Source: Pegoplata infirma
Lineage: Eukaryota; Arthropoda; Insecta; Diptera; Anthomyiidae
Reading direction: 5' to 3'
Length of the DNA stretch: 64,000 nt
NCBI GenBank assembly: GCA_963921195.1
Contig: OY992536.1
Span: 330,477,038-330,541,037, forward strand
Part shown: in pieces, positions 59,903 through 64,000 of the stretch
Position numbering within the stretch: position 1 is the first letter of the stretch
How the letters are laid out: every line of letters begins with the position of its first letter
Made by a program: the position numbers and the translations under genes
Notes under the pieces: model-generated
The model's input: only the letters and a program-made list of their open reading frames with translations
What the model was told of the DNA's origin: nothing
The model's database searches: none

Positions 59903-61250
59903 CAGGTCCTTTGTCCTTTTGATAGGTCCTAGGATATGTGCTTTTGATAGGTCCAGGGATATGTCCTTTTGATAGGTCCTAGGATAGGTCCTTTTGATAG
60001 GTCCTAGGATAGGTCCTTTTGATAGGTCCAAGGATAGGTAATTTTGATAGGTCCTAGGATAGGTCCTTTTGATTGGTCCAAGGATAGGTCCTTTTCATAA
60101 ATTTGTCCAAGGATAGGTAATTTTGATAGGTCCTAGGATAGGTCCTTTTGATTGGTCCAAGGATAGGTCCTTTTCATAAGTCCAAGGATAGGTCCTTTTG
60201 ATAGGTCCTAGGATAGGTCCTTTTGATAGGTCCTTCTTATAGGTTCTTTTGATAGGACCAAGGATAGGTCCATTTGATAGGTTCAAGGATAGGTCCTTTT
60301 GATATGTAAAAGGATAGGTCCTTTTGATAGGTCCTAGGATAGGTCCTTTTGATATGTAAAAGGATAAGTTCTTTTAATAGGTCCAAGGATAAGTCTTTTT
60401 TATAGGTCCAAGGATAGGTCCTTTTGATAGGTTCAAGGATAGGTCCTTTTGACTGGTCCTAGGATAGGTCATTTTGATAGGTCCAAGGATAGGTCTTTTT
60501 GATGGGTCCTAGTATATGTCCTTTTGATAGGTCCAAGGATAGGTCCTTTTGATAGGTCCAAGGATAGGTCCAATGATAGGTCCTTTTAAAATATAAAAGG
60601 ATAGGCCCTTTTGATAGATCAAAGGACAGGTCCTCTTAATATGTAAAAGGATAGGTCCTTTTGATAGATCAAAGGATAGGTACAAGGATAGGTCCTTTTG
60701 ACTGGTACTAGGATAGGTCCTTTTGATAGGTCCAAGGATAGGTCCTTTTGATAGGTCATAGGATAGGTCCTTTTGATAAGTCCAAGCATAGGTCCTTTTG
60801 ATAGATCCAAGGATAGGTCCTTTTGATAGGTCCTAAGATAGGTCCTTTTGATAGGTCCTTTTGATAGGTCCAAGGATATGTCCTTTTGATAGGTCCAAGA
60901 ATAGGTCCATTTGATAGGTCCAAGGATAGGACCTTTTGATAGGTCCAAGGATAGGTCCTTTTGGTAGGTCCAAGGATAGGTCCTTTTAATAGATCAAAGG
61001 ATAGGTCCTTTTGATAAATCAAAGGATAGGTCCTTTTGATAGGTCCAAGGATAGGTCCTTTTGATATGCAAAAGGATAGATCCTTTTGATAGATCAAAGG
61101 ATAGATCCTTTTGATAGGTCCAAGTATAGGTCCTTTTGATAGGTCCTAGGATAGGTCCTTTTGATAGGTGAAAGGAAAGGTCCATTTGATATGTAAAAGG
61201 ATAGGTCCTTTTAATAGATCAAGGTCCTAGGATAGGTCCTTGGATAGGTC
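59903..61250. repeat. 25-bp minisatellite, about 1.35 kb
   Basis: Units ATAGGTCCTTTTG + ATAGGTCCAAGG (or TAGG) alternate about 50 times with substitutions and some half-units. Because 25 is not a multiple of three, each frame cycles through three units to give a 25-residue super-repeat, producing several spurious minus-strand ORFs. Confidence 0.95.
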
Positions 61251-61251
61251 C

Positions 61252-61292
61252 CCAATGCAAATAACCAAGGATCCACAGGTTATTTGCATTGG
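61252..61292. repeat. perfect hairpin beside the minisatellite
   Basis: CCAATGCAAATAACC and its exact inverse GGTTATTTGCATTGG (15 bp) surround an 11-base loop. Each arm contains the octamer word ATGCAAAT. Confidence 0.75.
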
Positions 61293-62100
61293 TTTTAAAT
61301 TTATTTGCAATTATCAGGTATTTAAGTTATGTAATATTAGATGGCAATAAAATCATTTTTTACCTTTTCCAAATGAATTGCAGATACCACATAATTTGAG
61401 AGTTCTATTGTCATTTTTGTCAAAATTTTGATACACCCTTCTATGTGGACCAGTTCCAAATATGGGCCAACTTCTCCTAATTTCAACAGAATTATTTTTT
61501 GGGTCATTAAGAACTCTTGTACAAAATTTCATCAAAATATATGCATAATAGCCACTTTCACATAAAAATAACTTCTCAAAAAATATGACGTGCATTTGTA
61601 CCGAATATCTTACCTTGTGTCAGAAAAATTGCTGTAGCTCAAAAAGTGCAGCCCCGATGCATGGACATGTATATATAGGAATGTAGGGGAGAGTTAGGAC
61701 TACAAAAAAGTAAATTTGTGTTTTGACTCAGCTTGACTCACAGGAGTTGTGCTCTATGAAGTAGGAAATTTCCGAGAAATTTGACCTTTTTTAAAAAAAA
61801 TATTTAAATTGTTCTGAAAACAGTAGAGCTTCAATTTTTTTACCAGTAATAGGAAATAAGTTAAGTTAAAACACAAAATTTATTTATTTTATTATCTTGA
61901 AAAACAAAAAAGTTATGATCATTTAAACTTTAAAAATTAACTAAAAATATCATAAATTTACTAAATTCTGAAAAATCCCATTTTGGACCACCCTGTTCTC
62001 AGTGAAATAATTGAAATAGAGTTCTAATTTTTTGGCTCCCGAGGTTTACTACTGTCTACTTTCATATGAGTCTAATAACTTTAAAATCGGAGAACAAAAA
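61293..62100. other. interior of the Transib-like element, no gene seen
   Basis: AT-rich sequence without ORF or repeat structure between the minisatellite and the right terminus. Confidence 0.5.
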
Positions 62101-64000
62101 CCAAAAGGAGTTTTGGCCGCTATCTCAAAATATTGACCACAGTGCACCGGAGTTTATGTTTATTTTGTTGCTAAGAAGTTTTTCATGGAGAATTCGGCAG
62201 CTGGCATTTGCATATAAACCTTTGATGAGTTTTATTAACTTAGTGGGCACACCTTTACATTGTAATGCATTCCATATGGCTGAGTGGTTTAGGGAATCGA
62301 AGGCCTTTTCGAAATCTATGAATGTTAAATAAAGTGGTGATCTCCATTCTACAGATTGTTCTATAATAACTCTTAGGCTGTTAACATGATCGACACAAGA
62401 TTTGTGTGCACGAAACCCAGCTTGCTCATTCCTGAGCTCTGGAAGAATAGTTGTAGAGATTCTCCTGTTTAAAATATGTGCAATCACTTTGTTGATCATG
62501 CTAAGCAGTGTGATACCTCTCCAATTTTTACGAGCTGATAAGTCCCCTTTTTTCGGTAAATTTACGATCACACCTTCCGCAAGCTCCTCTGGGAGAATTT
62601 CAGTACTCCAAAACTTGTTTACGATTGGTGAGAGCAACTGTGCACTTGTTGTTGAGTCTATTGTTAAAAGTTCAGGGGAAATATTGTCTATACCAGCTGC
62701 TTTGTTGTTTTTAAGAGATTTTATAGCTTCGCAGATTTCTGATATGTTGGGGCAATCGATGGAGATATTTGGGTTTGGTGAATGCGAATCACAGCAACAT
62801 ACCGCCTGTTGTGTAGGCATAGACGATGTTAACATAGTTTTGTAGAATTCTTCCCAAAGTTTCAGCTGATTTTCTTTAGAAGTAACGATTTCGCCTGCAT
62901 CATTCTTCAATGGTTTGCTAGTGGGATTTGTGCTATTGGTTAACTTCTTTGCTGCACGGTAGAGATCTCTAACCCGGTTCGTTTCAGCTGCAGCCTGCGC
63001 TTCTTTTGCTATATTATTAACCCAGTTTCGCTTATCACGTCGGGCACTTCGTTTAACATCACGGTTAAGGCTGTTGTGTAACTGTTGGTAAAATGCCTTC
63101 GATGAGCGAGTTTTGCTGAAATTAATTGAAGATTTGGCTTCTTTTCGCTCCAATACTAACTTCCAGGTCTCGTCACTAAGCCACTCTTTACGGACGTTGT
63201 TCTTGAATCCAAGGTGGTTTTCTGCAGCTTGAGTAAAAATTTAGCTAGTTTCCTCCCAGCGTTCAGTATTGTTGTTATTATGTTGTAGTGATGTTTTTAA
63301 TGCATTTGTAAAGGAATTTGCAACTTCAGGATCTTTCAGTTTTTCTACATTGTATCTTCTCTTGGACATATGATTTTTGTTTTTGATCGAATCGATTTTT
63401 ATACGGATTGTTGCGAGTACGAGATGATGATCACTTGCGATGTCGGCCCCTCTTTTGTTACGCACATCTAAAAGTGAGCCTCGCCATTTTCCACTGATAG
63501 TGATGTGGTCGATCTGGTTCTCAGTTATCCCGTCAGGAGAAACCCAAGTCACTTTATGTATCCTCGGATGAGGAAATAGCGTGCCACCAATAACCAGATT
63601 ATTTGTAGTACAAGTCTCCACTAACAACTCTCCATTCTCGGTCATCCGCCCCAAACCATGCTTTCCCATTGTGCTCTCTACGCTGGTATTGTCCGCTCCA
63701 ACTTGAGCGTTAAAATCACCCATCATTATCACAATATCACCTCGATGTACTGATGATAATACTCTGTTGAGAAGTTCATAAAACGATTCCTTTGTGGACA
63801 ATTCGTCTGCTTTTGTTGGTGCGTAGCATTGTATGCATGTGAGATTGCGGGCTCGTGTTCGCAGTCTTGCCGTTATGATTCGATCTGAATATGGCTTCCA
63901 GTCAATGAGGACTTTCTTCGCCGGCTGGGACAATAAGATGCCAACCCCACTTGATCGAGGCTCATCAATTGACTTCACGGAATAGAGAAGGGTAAGACCA

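Larger units (their letters stand above)
59541..62144. mobile_element. Transib-like element carrying a minisatellite
   Basis: A 2604-bp element flanked by CACCG (59536-59540, 62145-62149). The left end is CACAGTAATCAATTT then GAGATAGCGG; the inverted right end is CACTGTGGTCAATAT then GAGATAGCGG. Removing the element plus one CACCG (2609 bases) restores the RTE reading frame exactly (ININSG-VRQGC), which confirms both the ends and the 5-bp duplication. There is no intact ORF; about half its length is the minisatellite. Confidence 0.85.
58633..64000 (-). pseudogene. RTE-like non-LTR retrotransposon, ORF2 with stops and insertion
   Basis: The minus-strand frame is open from the window edge to a TAA at 63243-63241. 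It encodes an APE endonuclease (MMGDFNAQVGADN; WVSPDG; SDHHLVLA). The same frame continues after that stop with the RT N-terminal half: KAAGIDNISPELL, WRGITLLSMINK, FIDFEKAFDSL. The frame is then interrupted by the Transib-like element at 62144-59541 and resumes with GVRQGCVLSPLLF, the catalytic YADD and CKRKWSWIGHTLRKP. Further stops (58805-58807 and just downstream) precede the terminal WKNLVTALCSL. RT motif style and the C-terminus suggest an RTE-type element; the clade is tentative. It is defective through at least three nonsense codons and one insertion. Confidence 0.82.

Noticed and set aside
60095..61185. Several Pro/Lys/Leu-rich repeat ORFs on the minus strand
   Set aside because: Produced by the 25-bp minisatellite cycling through three frames.
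59903..61250. CRISPR array
   Set aside because: The repeats are contiguous, with no unique spacers, in a eukaryotic context.

Overview
This is a very AT-rich, repeat-laden stretch of dipteran genome. The fly assignment rests on two things. Several copies belong to the fly 'mini-me'-type element, which carries a TATACCCTCCAC start, a GTCT microsatellite and a 'TTCGGCAAGGCCGAA' tail. The host gene is also most like the axonemal dynein heavy chain of the DNAH10 class (Dhc98D in Drosophila, from memory). Low gene density, multi-kilobase introns and heavy transposon load suggest a large-genome fly, perhaps a calyptrate; the species cannot be named from sequence alone.

The one host gene runs on the + strand from 12908 to 57455 and continues beyond both ends of the window. 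Nine exons (12908-13199, 13906-14064, 30439-30591, 38816-38948, 48953-49038, 49307-49441, 51628-51834, 56832-57046, 57260-57455) have AG/GT splice sites, compatible phases and a continuous protein of about 525 residues. It covers the late tail and the linker (DHC_N2) of an inner-arm dynein heavy chain. Introns are 16.4, 8.2, 10.0, 2.2 and 5.0 kb plus three short ones; nearly all the long-intron sequence is transposon.

Layout. 1-4283: an intact non-LTR retrotransposon on the minus strand with three overlapping ORFs. 4284-5185: Tc1/mariner fold-back. 5210-8428: mini-me element with a perfect 2.3-kb GTCT array. 9343-11762: an 8-bp-TSD element, then a Transib-like element. 14.3-16.5 kb: nested palindromes. 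17.8-21.6 kb: a four-level nest around a 2.48-kb palindrome. 25.2-27.1 kb: a 1.87-kb palindrome. 28.4-30.0 kb: mini-me copy. 31.5-34.6 kb: LOA/I-like retrotransposon remnant, split by an intact DD37E mariner-type transposon and by a short retroposon. 35.6-37.4 kb: second retrotransposon remnant split by inverted repeats. 39.8-42.6 kb: further fold-backs. 42.6-47.5 kb: a 4.9-kb fold-back holding a smaller fold-back (itself holding a hAT MITE) and a third palindrome. 50.4-51.5 kb: two MITEs. 51.9-55.9 kb: fold-back holding a Transib-like element that holds another palindrome. 58.6-64.0 kb: RTE-like retrotransposon on the minus strand, split by a 2.6-kb Transib-like element that carries a 25-bp minisatellite.

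The central observation is the number of large inverted-repeat elements whose ends can be placed to the base from target-site duplications: 8 bp with 5'-TAGGGT-like ends, 9 bp for two, 5 bp with the CACAGTG heptamer for the Transib group, TA for others. They sit inside introns of a transcribed gene, so dynein pre-mRNA would contain several hairpins with arms up to about 1.2 kb. All calls come from reading the sequence; no database search was run.
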